A stretch of DNA of 64,000 nucleotides from Edaphobacter lichenicola (GTDB taxonomy: Bacteria > Acidobacteriota > Terriglobia > Terriglobales > Acidobacteriaceae). Each line of letters opens with the position of its first letter. Positions within the stretch are counted from its first letter, which is position 1. This document shows positions 17,091-26,047 of this stretch, in pieces. A program made the position numbers and the translations under genes. Where the stretch lies: contig NZ_CP073696.1 of NCBI RefSeq assembly GCF_025264645.1, positions 5,456,001-5,520,000 of the forward strand, given 5' to 3'. A model generated the notes under the pieces. That model was given only the letters and a program-made list of their open reading frames with translations, did not search any database and had not been told where the DNA came from.

Positions 17091-17281
17091 CCACCGCAGT
17101 AGCAGATGCGGAGGTCGAATCAAATTTGTCTTTCGATCTAATCTCTCGGTTCACCCAAGACTTAGTCATCTCGACGAAGGCGCGCTTTTGCCGCCGCAGA
17201 GCGAGACCCCCACATTTCGCCCGTAATGGCAATCCCGCTAATCCACCTACACCCCGACAATCCGCTAATCTGTCTTAAGCA

Positions 17282-17776
17282 ATGGAATCCCTCAACCTCC
17301 GCCCCGCCACACCCGCCGACGTCCCGCAGATCCTGAAGTTCATCCGCGACCTTGCCACCTACGAGCGCGAACCCGACGCTGTCATCGCCACCGAAGCCGA
17401 CCTACTACGCGATGGCTTCGGTGAAACCAAACGTTTCGACTGCATCATCGCCGAGATCGACACCACCCCCGCTGGCTTCGCCCTCTACTTCTACAACTAC
17501 TCCACCTGGCGCGGCCACGCCGGCATCTACCTCGAAGACCTCTACGTCGACCCAGAGCATCGCGGGAAGGGAATCGGCAAAGCATTGCTCGCCCGAGTCG
17601 CAGCCATCGCCGTAGCCGAAGGCTGCCCTCGCTACGAGTGGGCCGTCCTCGACTGGAACCAGCCCTCCATCGACTTCTACCACTCCCTTGGAGCAGTCAT
17701 GAAGTCCGAATGGAAGGGCATGCAAGTCTCCGGCGAAGCCCTCACCGCCCTCGCCGCGCAATCCAATAAGAAATAA
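17282..17776 (+). CDS. GNAT family N-acetyltransferase
   Basis: The 164-residue protein is a complete GNAT enzyme. The start (LNLRPATPADVPQILKFIRDLATYE) forms the first strand and helix. The acetyl-CoA site is YVDPEHRGKGIGKALLARV with the R-G-K-G-I-G pyrophosphate loop. The late WAVLDWNQPSIDFYHSLGA segment resembles spermidine/diamine acetyltransferases (SSAT-like). The acceptor is therefore perhaps an amine or a thialysine-like compound, but this is inference. It ends 32 nt before trmFO and could share its transcript. Confidence 0.88.
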   Translation: MESLNLRPATPADVPQILKFIRDLATYEREPDAVIATEADLLRDGFGETKRFDCIIAEIDTTPAGFALYFYNYSTWRGHAGIYLEDLYVDPEHRGKGIGKALLARVAAIAVAEGCPRYEWAVLDWNQPSIDFYHSLGAVMKSEWKGMQVSGEALTALAAQSNKK

Positions 17777-17808
17777 GGCTCTGTAATTTCCTCTATGCTT
17801 GAAGAAGA

Positions 17809-19176
17809 ATGAAGAAGATTAAGATCATCGGCGGCGGCCTCGCCGGACCCGAAGCGGCACTCCAGGCAGCAAAACGCGGTTGCAACGTCGACCTCTACGA
17901 GATGCGCCCCACGCGCAGCACCGAAGCCCACCAGACCTCCGACTTCGCCGAACTCGTCTGCTCCAACTCCCTAAAATCCGAGTCCGAAAACACCGCCCCC
18001 TGGCTCCTCAAACAAGAGATGCGCCGCGCAGGGAGCATCCTCTTAGCCGAAGCTGACGCCACCGCCGTGCCCGCCGGTCACGCCCTCGCCGTCGACCGTG
18101 TCGAATTCTCTAAGCGCGTCGCCGAACGCATCGCAGCCGAACCGCGCATCACCGTCCACCGCGAAGAAGTAACTCAGCTCAACGAGCACGACCCCGACAC
18201 CCTCACCCTCCTCGCCTCAGGCCCACTCACCAGCGCAGCCTTAGCCGCCGAACTCCAGCGCCTCACCGGCTCCGACCACCTCGCCTTCTACGACTCCATC
18301 TCCCCCATCGTCGACGCCACCACCATCGACATGTCCAAGGTCTACTTCGCCGCCCGCTACGACAAAGGCACCGCCGACTACATCAACTGCCCCTTCACCA
18401 AAGAAGAGTACGAGCGCTTCATAGAAGCCCTCACCACTGCCGAAGCCGTTGAAGCCAAAGACTGGGAGAAATTCCCGGTAACCGGAACCCCGGAAAAACT
18501 CCAATACTTCGAAGGCTGCCTCCCCATCGAAGAGACCGCACGCCGCGGCCGCGACACCCTCCGCTTCGGCCCAATGAAGCCCGTAGGCCTCACCGATCCA
18601 AAGACCGGCCGCTGGCCCTACGCCGTCGTCCAACTCCGCCAGGAGAATCTCCGCGCAGACTCATATAACTTGGTAGGTTTCCAAAACCACCTGAAGTACG
18701 GCGAACAAGACCGAGTCCTCAAGCTCATCCCCGGCCTCGAACACGCCACCTTCCTCCGCTACGGCCAGATCCACCGCAACACCTACATCCACGCCCCATC
18801 GCTCCTCACCGAAACCCTCCAGCTCAAAGCCCATCCGAGCATCATGATCGCCGGCCAACTCAGCGGAGTCGAAGGCTACACCGAATCCATCGCCTCAGGA
18901 ATGCTGGCTGGCATCTACGTCGCATCCATCGCGCAGGGGCAAACGCCCACACCCGCACCAAGAGGCTCTGCCAACGGCAGCTTGACCCACTACATCACCC
19001 ACGCCGAAATAAAAAAGTTCCAACCCGCCAACATCACCTTCGATCTCCTCCCACCCCTCGAAGAAGATCTCCGCAAGAAGATGCGTGACAAAAAAGAGCG
19101 CCACAGACTCCAATGCGACCGCGCCCTGACCGCATGGAGCGAGTGGCTCACTGCAACTCAACCAACTCTCAACTGA
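17809..19176 (+). CDS. trmFO: Folate/FAD-dependent tRNA (uracil-54-C5)-methyltransferase TrmFO
   Basis: TrmFO makes ribothymidine-54 in the tRNA T-loop using methylenetetrahydrofolate and FADH2. The N-terminal FAD motif IIGGGLAGPEAA is at residues 6-17. Two conserved cysteines are present: Cys51 in ELVCSNSLKSES and the catalytic-type Cys237 in QYFEGCLPIEE. MKPVGLTDP, NLVGFQNHLKYGEQ and AGQLSGVEGYTESIASG further define the family. Length 455 agrees with the usual 435-460. It follows a GNAT gene closely. Confidence 0.96.
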   Translation: MKKIKIIGGGLAGPEAALQAAKRGCNVDLYEMRPTRSTEAHQTSDFAELVCSNSLKSESENTAPWLLKQEMRRAGSILLAEADATAVPAGHALAVDRVEFSKRVAERIAAEPRITVHREEVTQLNEHDPDTLTLLASGPLTSAALAAELQRLTGSDHLAFYDSISPIVDATTIDMSKVYFAARYDKGTADYINCPFTKEEYERFIEALTTAEAVEAKDWEKFPVTGTPEKLQYFEGCLPIEETARRGRDTLRFGPMKPVGLTDPKTGRWPYAVVQLRQENLRADSYNLVGFQNHLKYGEQDRVLKLIPGLEHATFLRYGQIHRNTYIHAPSLLTETLQLKAHPSIMIAGQLSGVEGYTESIASGMLAGIYVASIAQGQTPTPAPRGSANGSLTHYITHAEIKKFQPANITFDLLPPLEEDLRKKMRDKKERHRLQCDRALTAWSEWLTATQPTLN

Positions 19177-19271
19177 CATCAACTACCGATCGCATCGTAC
19201 TGCGAATGAGATGACTCGCAGCAATGTCTCGTTCATGTTGGCGATTGGTTGGACGTTTATACTTAAACGTT

Positions 19272-20738
19272 ATGTCTACAGAGTCTCATCAACATTCGGC
19301 TCATACCTTTGAGCTACGTTCGACCCTTGTCTTTAGCTTGTTGATATTCCTTATCTCCATACGGCTTGATGGACGGGGAAGCCCGGACCTTACCGTCCGG
19401 GAGCAACTCGGACTTCTTCCTTTCACCCTGATCTTCATTGCGCTGGTCTCATGGAACTCCTCGGTATTCCTTAAAAGTATCTTCTCCTCTCTGAATAATC
19501 GCCTCTCCGCTAATCTTTCGAAGATCCCTTTCTTTCCTGCGGTCTTCACTATCGCCGCACTGGAGCAAGCTTTAGCGATCGCTCTCCTCGTCGTTCAGGC
19601 CTTTTACTTCAAGCGTCTCGGTTATGTGCTCAATAAGCCTGGACTCCTCGTCGTCGCTTTGTCCTCGGCTCTGGCCTTCGCGGTCCTGGCCCGCGCTTCA
19701 GCGGAGAGACGTCCTGCATTGCTTCTGTTGGCCTCCGCATTTGCGTCCGTCGTTGTGCGTGCTTACTCCATCTATTTTTTCCCGCTGACGCCGCTCCGCT
19801 CCGACATGCTGCCCCTTATCCTCGCGGCGGACCATAACCTTCTGGCAGGCCACTTTCCGTACGTCGTGTACCCGCTGATCAGCGGAAGCGTTGTACTCAC
19901 CTACCTCCCCGCGACATGGCTGGTCTACCTGCCAGCGGCTGCATCCCATACAGACCCCCGATGGGTAAGTACCGTCCTCGGACTCGCTGCTCTTGCCGTC
20001 ACCTACTTCAGTGTGCCCCGGCGGCTTCGCCTCTACGCTGCTTCGCTCCTCAGCCTCTTTCTGCTCTTCCCCTACGCTCAGTTTCATCACGAGATCTATA
20101 TCAGCCTGCAGTGGCTTCTCGCTGCCCTGATCTTCGCCGCTCTTCAACGTCAGCGCTGGATACTCGCAGGTATTGCCTTTGGCTGCGGAGTCGGTGCCTC
20201 GCAGCTCTTCTGGATCACGCTTCCATTCTTTGCGCTCTACCTCGTTCACCGCATCGGACTCAAGCAAACTCTGCTTGTTGTCCTTGCTCTTCTCGCATCG
20301 GCAGCCATTTGGATAGCACCCTTTCTGATAGCGTCTCCCGACCGCTTCATCTTTGGCATCTTCACCCATTGGTCTATAGGAAACCCGCTCTCCGTTCGAG
20401 CGTTCAACTTCACCTTCTGGGAGTGGACAGCACTCCGCTTCTTTGGGGATGCTTCTGTCAAGATGCTTCAGCGACTTCAGATCGTCTGTCTCGCGATCCT
20501 CTTCTTCGCCGCGGTTCGCCGCAAGATTCGAAGCGAAGCCGACTTATGGGGTTGGGCAACCGCGGCAATCACATTGTTCGCCCTAACCAACTTCCTCGTA
20601 TGGTCCTACTTTTTCGTGACAGCTTTCTTCATGATGATCTTGTCGCTGCTCTCCGCATCTGCGCAACAAGCCAACTCTACCGAACTTCAGAATGACTCAA
20701 GGCATAATCCATATTCGAAGAAGAACTCTTGGGCGTAA
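19272..20738 (+). CDS. Multi-pass membrane protein, GT-C glycosyltransferase-like
   Basis: From the ATG at 19272 the protein has 488 residues and about eleven hydrophobic segments. It looks like a polyprenol-phosphate-dependent GT-C (mannosyltransferase, GT87-like) protein: an acidic loop motif in PLTPLRSDMLPLILAADHNLLAGHFPYVVYPLI around residue 165-195 resembles the catalytic first loop region, with membrane helices on both sides. No assignment to a named family is certain. An upstream ATG at 19224 would only add 16 untypical residues. T-ending codons are more frequent than in the neighbouring trmFO, which may reflect acquisition. Confidence 0.6.
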   Translation: MSTESHQHSAHTFELRSTLVFSLLIFLISIRLDGRGSPDLTVREQLGLLPFTLIFIALVSWNSSVFLKSIFSSLNNRLSANLSKIPFFPAVFTIAALEQALAIALLVVQAFYFKRLGYVLNKPGLLVVALSSALAFAVLARASAERRPALLLLASAFASVVVRAYSIYFFPLTPLRSDMLPLILAADHNLLAGHFPYVVYPLISGSVVLTYLPATWLVYLPAAASHTDPRWVSTVLGLAALAVTYFSVPRRLRLYAASLLSLFLLFPYAQFHHEIYISLQWLLAALIFAALQRQRWILAGIAFGCGVGASQLFWITLPFFALYLVHRIGLKQTLLVVLALLASAAIWIAPFLIASPDRFIFGIFTHWSIGNPLSVRAFNFTFWEWTALRFFGDASVKMLQRLQIVCLAILFFAAVRRKIRSEADLWGWATAAITLFALTNFLVWSYFFVTAFFMMILSLLSASAQQANSTELQNDSRHNPYSKKNSWA

Positions 20739-20788
20739 AAGGCTCTGTGACGCGGCGTCCGAAAAAGATGCGCAACGAAAGAGCGCAA

Positions 20789-20827
20789 CAGGCTCCGATG
20801 CGACCGCGATGGTCGCATCGGAGCCTG
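20789..20827. terminator. Strong bidirectional hairpin between convergent genes
   Basis: A perfect 17-bp stem (20789-20805 with 20811-20827, 5-nt loop) lies between the GT-C-like gene on the plus strand and the small Gly-rich gene on the minus strand. No T-run follows on either side, so it may act as a transcript-end stabiliser as well as a terminator. Confidence 0.7.
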
Positions 20828-20858
20828 TGGCTTGCATCTACCTCAATCAACTTGACTA

Positions 20859-21176
20859 TTAAGTAGTGCTCTTACTCATCTGAGCTTTCACTAATCCGAT
20901 GACGGCCATAACGATGGCTCCTCCCACGCCGCCGCCGGCCACGTTTCCTAAGATCGACGACATGTCCATCCCGCCTGAAGACGCGGCTGTCGTCGCCGCT
21001 GCCGCTGCGCCACCCGACATCAATATACTCAACAACTGACCGCCGCCAACACCGCCGACGATACCTGCCACCGTATTTCCGATCGGACCAAGATCGAACT
21101 TCTTCAGCAACGCTCCGGCAATATTCCCGCCAACTCCACCGGCAATCAGATCAGTAACAATACCCATTACGTTCAT
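20859..21176 (-). CDS. Small Gly/Ala-rich hydrophobic protein
   Basis: The 105-residue protein is almost entirely small and hydrophobic residues (GGVGGNIAGALLKKF, GGVGGGQLLSILMSGG, GGGVGGAIVMAVIGLV), with a short basic C terminus. It could form two or three glycine-zipper membrane helices. An AGGAAG ribosome binding site precedes the ATG. Similar short proteins occur in many bacteria without known function. It is the only minus-strand gene between 19.2 and 24 kb. The 248 nt upstream of it hold no other gene and lead to the marR promoter. Confidence 0.65.
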   Translation of the reverse strand: MNVMGIVTDLIAGGVGGNIAGALLKKFDLGPIGNTVAGIVGGVGGGQLLSILMSGGAAAAATTAASSGGMDMSSILGNVAGGGVGGAIVMAVIGLVKAQMSKSTT

Positions 21177-21397
21177 GGCATCTTCCTCGATTGATTTAAA
21201 TTCGGATTAGATCCGGGCCCGATGTAGCACTATCTTCCTCAATTCAGACAGCCTGAAAAGAATGAGGTCCAAAGAAGAAGACGCACCATTTACCCACTAA
21301 TTCCAGCAGAACGCAACACTTATCTTCTAAGCGCCCCGACGAAATCCTTCGACCGTTGAGAAAGAGGACGATGCTTCAGCAATGAAGTATTCATATA

Positions 21398-21416
21398 TAT
21401 ATCGTAATACGATATA
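21398..21416. promoter_or_regulatory. Perfect palindrome, probable MarR operator
   Basis: The sequence TATATCGTA-A-TACGATATA is a perfect 9-bp inverted repeat with one central base. It ends 8 nt before the marR start codon at 21425. Its size and AT/CG composition fit operators of MarR-family dimers, and the site would block translation or transcription start of its own gene. Autoregulation of marR and the two downstream membrane genes is the simplest reading. Confidence 0.75.
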
Positions 21417-21424
21417 ATAAAACA

Positions 21425-21895
21425 ATGGCGATACCCCTTCAATCCGTAGACCAGCAAAGAGTGCAAACCCTGGCGGAGTTTCGTTATACCCTTCGGAAGT
21501 TCCTCCAATTCAGCGAAGAACGTGCAGTAGATGCTGGCCTGCATCCTCAGCAGCATCAACTCTTACTTCATATCGCCGGTGCTCCGGGAGGCGTCGAAAC
21601 CACCGTCTCGTATGTGGCAGAGAGATTGGGCCTGCGACACAATAGCGTCGTCGAACTTAGCAAGCGTTGCGAGGAAGTAGGCTTAATTCATCGCAGGCAC
21701 GACACATCCGACCGCCGTCGTGTGGTGTTGCAGATCACCACAGAGGGCAACAAGATCCTGCGAATTCTCTCGGATGATCATGAGCGCGAACTCTACGAAC
21801 TTGTTCCCACACTCATCAAGGCTCTGACACAAATCCGTCGTCATCGCGAAACCATCGGGCCGGAACCGGTTGAAACAAGAAAGAAGTGCAGATGA
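21425..21895 (+). CDS. MarR family transcriptional regulator
   Basis: The 156-residue protein has the winged helix-turn-helix of MarR regulators: LHPQQHQLLLHIAGAP (helix 2-3), SYVAERLGLRHNSVVELSKRCEEVGLIHR (recognition helix region), and the wing HDTSDRRRVVLQITTEG with the conserved D-RR basic tip. Helices at both ends would form the dimer and ligand pocket. No redox cysteine typical of OhrR is placed at the N terminus. It overlaps the next membrane gene by 10 nt, so the pair is translationally coupled, and a palindrome lies just upstream. Confidence 0.92.
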   Translation: MAIPLQSVDQQRVQTLAEFRYTLRKFLQFSEERAVDAGLHPQQHQLLLHIAGAPGGVETTVSYVAERLGLRHNSVVELSKRCEEVGLIHRRHDTSDRRRVVLQITTEGNKILRILSDDHERELYELVPTLIKALTQIRRHRETIGPEPVETRKKCR

Positions 21896-22929
21896 AGCAA
21901 GCCGTGCTCGAAAGGAAGACAGTTCAGACCGTTGCCGAGACACTCGTCATCGTATTTATCGGAACCATTTCATGGACGGCTCACTCTACCGGCATCGTTC
22001 TCCTTCTCTTTCCCGAACTCGCCGCCTTATCGCACGATGTCATCACCCGTCCGCGCGGCAAGTGGGCCAGCCAACCCTGGCGGCTCATCCTCACGCCCAC
22101 ACTCACGGCGATCATCGGCCTCTACCTCACCCGTCATCTGAGCTACGGAGCACTCAACATCGCGCTCATCGTCGCCCTCAGCCTTATCTGCATCAAGCTG
22201 ATGAAGTCGACGATTGCTCCCGCAATCTCCGCCGGCGCTCTCCCAATGGTTCTAGGCGAACGTAGCTGGCTGTATCCACTCGCCATCTTTCTCGGCCTCG
22301 CTCTACTGGTCATCGTTCTGCTGCTATGGCGAAGGTTTGGAGTTCGCAACGATCACCCCACCCGCAGCGACGCGGAACACTCAGAGCTGGTTGACGCGCT
22401 CGAAGCGCTGCCGCATGACCGCTTCTGGGCCATCGGCCTCATGACATTCGTCTTGATCCTCGGCGCCGCCGCTCAGATCACAAATCTCCGCTTCCTTCTC
22501 TTCCCACCCCTGATCGTCATGGCCTATGAGCTCTTCGGACATCCCGAGATCCCCGGCTGGATGAAGCGTCCCGCCCTATTCCCGATCGTCTGCCTACTCA
22601 CCGCATCCATCGGACTCGTCGCGCATCATGCCCTTCACGCAAATTTCATCGCGGCCATGGTGACTGTCCTTTGCTCGGTGGTGATACTTCGCCTGTTCGA
22701 TGTGCACATGCCGCCAGCTCTTGCGGTTGGCCTGCTTCCATTCGTCATGACCTCGCCAGACTACAGATTTCCGCTCTCCGTACTCCTCGGCACAGTAGCC
22801 CTGACCCTCTATTTCTTCGCCTACAAGCGCCTGCGAACCACATACGGAACGAATGCCGCCCTAATTGCTTTGCCTCATAGAACAATGAGCGAAACACAGC
22901 AACACAATTTCATTCTGAAATCGAAATAG
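21886..22929 (+). CDS. HPP-like membrane protein with internal duplication
   Basis: The protein (347 residues from GTG 21886; ATG 21892 is the more likely start) has about ten membrane segments arranged as two similar halves. Each half ends with a related block: APAISAGALPMVLGERSWLYPLAIFLG (about residues 113-140) and PPALAVGLLPFVMTSPDYRFPLSVLLG (about 283-309). This PPA-x-A-x-x-LLP pattern resembles HPP-family integral membrane proteins, which have been linked to nitrite transport in some organisms. The substrate here is unknown. The gene overlaps marR and is presumably controlled by it. Confidence 0.65.
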   Translation: MQMKQAVLERKTVQTVAETLVIVFIGTISWTAHSTGIVLLLFPELAALSHDVITRPRGKWASQPWRLILTPTLTAIIGLYLTRHLSYGALNIALIVALSLICIKLMKSTIAPAISAGALPMVLGERSWLYPLAIFLGLALLVIVLLLWRRFGVRNDHPTRSDAEHSELVDALEALPHDRFWAIGLMTFVLILGAAAQITNLRFLLFPPLIVMAYELFGHPEIPGWMKRPALFPIVCLLTASIGLVAHHALHANFIAAMVTVLCSVVILRLFDVHMPPALAVGLLPFVMTSPDYRFPLSVLLGTVALTLYFFAYKRLRTTYGTNAALIALPHRTMSETQQHNFILKSK

Positions 22930-22955
22930 CTGAGATACCCTCATCGCATCTACCC

Positions 22956-23990
22956 ATGCGAACCCTCTCTGCTGCCGAATCCGTTACGCCTGCGATCGAA
23001 CATGCGAAAGCGATGTTTCTCCCCTTCTCTTTACCGCGAGTCCTCAAGCTCGGCCTGGTCGCCCTGCTTGCAGAGTTGAGCGCGCAGTTCTTCTTCCCTC
23101 CCGGTAGTACGCGTTCCCATTCAAACGGTCAGCCTTCCTTCAGCGTCACGCCGCATCTAGCAATCATCTTGGCAGTGATCGGCATCCTGTTCTTTCTAGT
23201 CGGACTTTGTTTTGTCTACTTCGGTTCCAGGATGCAGTTCGTCCTCATGGATCTCGTCGCCTACCGCACCACCTTCGTCCGCCCGTCATGGCGAAGACAC
23301 GCCTCTCAAACTTGGCCATGGATCGGCCTGAAGATCGGAAGTTTCCTGCTAATTCTTGCGGCCATAGGAATAATCGCCGTCTGGCCTATCCTCCACTTTG
23401 TGCGATCCATTCCCGCTGGCACAAATCCCGCACAAAGCGCCGGTTTCTTCGGCCACTTTCTTCTTCTCTTTATAATGATTGCCGGCGCGGTTTTGGTCAT
23501 GATGCTCTGCCTCTGGTTCCTGCGAGACTTCGTCCTGCCATTCCTCGTCTTCGAAGGAACCACAATACGCACAGCGCTTAGTCGAGCGTTCGACCTCGTT
23601 CGGAACGAGCCAGCGGATGCCTTGCTCTACTTCCTACTGAAGCTCGTATTGACCATTGGCACAGCTATCGCCGCTGAGTTGTGCATCATCGCGGCCGCTC
23701 TGGTAGCTGCGATTCCCCTGGGTCTTGTCGGCGGAGCGCTTTGGTTGCTTCTTCGAAACGCCGGCGAAATCGGCACGCTGCTTTTATCGATAGGCCTCGG
23801 CCTACTCTGCGTAATCTTCGCCGCATGCATATTGCTCGCGGTCATCTGCATCGTAGGAGCGGTCCTGGTGTTTTACCAGGCCTACACGCTCTACTTTCTC
23901 GGCGGACGCATTCCCGCGCTGGGCAACCTGCTGGAGCCACCTCCTCCACCCATCATGGAAGCGACTCCTATGCAGCCAAGCCCGGCATAA
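22956..23990 (+). CDS. Multi-pass membrane protein of unknown function
   Basis: The 344-residue protein has about six to seven hydrophobic segments and a short proline-rich C-terminal tail (LEPPPPPIMEATPM). The central segment RDFVLPFLVFEGTTIRTALSRAFDLVRNEPADALLYF is typical of uncharacterised proteins related to the glycerophosphodiester-phosphodiesterase membrane domain, which occur in many Acidobacteriota. No catalytic motif is visible. It lies 26 nt after the HPP-like gene and probably belongs to the marR-led transcript. Confidence 0.6.
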   Translation: MRTLSAAESVTPAIEHAKAMFLPFSLPRVLKLGLVALLAELSAQFFFPPGSTRSHSNGQPSFSVTPHLAIILAVIGILFFLVGLCFVYFGSRMQFVLMDLVAYRTTFVRPSWRRHASQTWPWIGLKIGSFLLILAAIGIIAVWPILHFVRSIPAGTNPAQSAGFFGHFLLLFIMIAGAVLVMMLCLWFLRDFVLPFLVFEGTTIRTALSRAFDLVRNEPADALLYFLLKLVLTIGTAIAAELCIIAAALVAAIPLGLVGGALWLLLRNAGEIGTLLLSIGLGLLCVIFAACILLAVICIVGAVLVFYQAYTLYFLGGRIPALGNLLEPPPPPIMEATPMQPSPA

Positions 23991-23992
23991 TG

Positions 23993-25951
23993 CTACTCCG
24001 TCTTCTTCTTATTCCGCGCCTTGATCTTGAACCAGATCGGACTCCCGATAAACCCGAAGTTCTCCCGAATCTGGTTCCCCAGGAATCGTTCGAACGAGAA
24101 GTGCATCTTGATGTCCTTATCGGTAAACAGCACAAACGTCGGCGGAGCCACCGCAGCCTGCGTCATGTAGTAAATCCGCACGCGCTTATTCATTGGTACC
24201 GAAGCCTTCTGGAAGTCCACCTTCTCCAGAAATTTATTCATCTGCCCCGTCGTCACGCGCTTTCGTCTCTCACGCGCAACCAGCTCCACCTTCTTGAACA
24301 CCGACTCGATATTCTTCCCATCCGCCGCCGAGATAAACAGCAACGGAGCGTAGTCCAGATACTTCAGCTTGTCCCGAACATCCTGCTCATACGTCTTCTG
24401 ATCCGCCGGAGGCTTGCCATCAAACAACCGCATGCCGTCCTTGCCCGTCCGCGTCATCAGATCCCATTTATTGATGACGATGATCACGCTGCGTCCGCTC
24501 TCGTGCGCATACCCACCGATGTTCGCGTCTAAAGCGGCAACGCCTTCCGCCGCATCAATGATCAGCAACGAAACATCCGCAGCCTCCAGATGCTTCCTCG
24601 CCATAATCACCGACAGCTTCTCCGCCATCAGCTTCGTCTTACCCTTCCGCCGAATCCCAGCCGTATCCACAAACCGAAAGCTGTGCCCATCCCGCTCCAC
24701 AACCTCATCCACCGCATCCCGCGTCGTCCCGGCAATCGGCGAAACAATCGCCCGCTCCTTGCCCGTCAGCGCATTCAACAGCGTGCTCTTGCCAACATTC
24801 GGTCGCCCAATGATCGCGATCTTCGTCTCTTTGCTGTCGTACTCCCCATGCGAACGCAACATCCTTGGCCGCTTCGGAGCTTCAGCTTCCTCTTCGACAA
24901 CTAGCGCAGCACCCGGCGAGACAGAAGCCCCCGCGGCAACAGAGAAGTCAGGCCCCGTCTCATCCTCCTCGGCCTCATCCATCTCCGTCAGCATCACCTC
25001 CGGCTCTTCGATGAGCTCCGTCGGCTCCGGCAGCACGTCAAACACCGCATCCAACAGATCGCCAATTCCCGAACCATGCTCCGCCGAGATCGGCAGCACA
25101 TTCCTGAACCCTAGCCGCCGAAAGTTCTCCGCACCCGCGTTCATCGAGTCGGTGTCCATCTTGTTCACCGCAAGAAACACCGGCTTCCCACCACGCAGCA
25201 GCAGCCGCGCCAACTCCAGATCCGGCGAAGCCAACTCCGTCCTTCCGTCCACCACCATCACAATCGCGTCGGCCTCTTCCAGCCCCACCTTCGCCTGCCG
25301 AAAGATCTCCGCCGGAATCAGCGCCTCATCATCGGGCACCACGCCGCCAGTATCGACGATCCTCGCCTCGCGCCCCATCCACTCCAGCTCGCCATAGATG
25401 CGGTCCCGCGTAATCCCCGGCTCATCCCCCACAATCGACCGCCGCGATCCCGTCAGCCGATTGAACAGCGTGCTCTTACCCACATTCGGCCGCCCGCACA
25501 CCGCAATCAGCGGTAGCTCGCGAGCGTCCACGCTCTCGGTATCGGTGACCATCTGCGAAGCCAGCAGCTCAACATCGCGCCAGTCTTCTTCGTGGAGTCG
25601 CTCGCGCCCGGCAACATTCTCTGACCGCGGCGTCTGCCGCCCCACAATCCCATCCACAGGCCGCACCTGCTTCGCCCGCGGAGCATTCGGAGCCGTTCCC
25701 TTCGGCGTCTTCACATGCGCCGAACTCCCGCCATCCGTCCGAATCGCTCTCCGCTTCTCCCGCTCTGGCGACTGCTTCGTCACCCGCGAAGCCGCATCCG
25801 CCGCCGCCCGCTTCGTCGAAAGTATCTTCCGCTTACGAGGATCCACCGCCCCGGTCGTAGGCGTAGCCTTCGGCGCACGACCCTTCTTAGGCCGCGTGCT
25901 GGCCTGCCTGTGCTTCTTACCTAACCGCTTCCTATCGTCTCTCTGAGCCAC
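23993..25951 (-). CDS. der: Ribosome biogenesis GTPase Der (EngA) with long basic N-terminal extension
   Basis: Der has two tandem GTPase domains and a KH-like C-terminal domain and helps mature the 50S subunit. Here the first P-loop GRPNVGKS is at residues 153-160 and the second (also GRPNVGKS) near residue 387. Each domain has its DTGG/DTAG and NKMD/NKWD motifs. Compared with the usual 440-490 residues, the 652-residue protein has about 145 extra Lys/Arg-rich residues at the start and an acidic linker of about 70 residues between the G domains. A start at internal Met134 would give a normal-sized protein. The GTG at 25951 is preceded by a weak GGGAGA. Confidence 0.92.
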   Translation of the reverse strand: MAQRDDRKRLGKKHRQASTRPKKGRAPKATPTTGAVDPRKRKILSTKRAAADAASRVTKQSPEREKRRAIRTDGGSSAHVKTPKGTAPNAPRAKQVRPVDGIVGRQTPRSENVAGRERLHEEDWRDVELLASQMVTDTESVDARELPLIAVCGRPNVGKSTLFNRLTGSRRSIVGDEPGITRDRIYGELEWMGREARIVDTGGVVPDDEALIPAEIFRQAKVGLEEADAIVMVVDGRTELASPDLELARLLLRGGKPVFLAVNKMDTDSMNAGAENFRRLGFRNVLPISAEHGSGIGDLLDAVFDVLPEPTELIEEPEVMLTEMDEAEEDETGPDFSVAAGASVSPGAALVVEEEAEAPKRPRMLRSHGEYDSKETKIAIIGRPNVGKSTLLNALTGKERAIVSPIAGTTRDAVDEVVERDGHSFRFVDTAGIRRKGKTKLMAEKLSVIMARKHLEAADVSLLIIDAAEGVAALDANIGGYAHESGRSVIIVINKWDLMTRTGKDGMRLFDGKPPADQKTYEQDVRDKLKYLDYAPLLFISAADGKNIESVFKKVELVARERRKRVTTGQMNKFLEKVDFQKASVPMNKRVRIYYMTQAAVAPPTFVLFTDKDIKMHFSFERFLGNQIRENFGFIGSPIWFKIKARNKKKTE

Positions 25952-26047
25952 GGAACGTCCAACTTTCTCCCGCGCACCATCTAGGCGGTCAGGCTTATTA
26001 CGCTAATTCTTCGCTTCTACTTCTATTATAGAAATTGCAAAGCCTCT

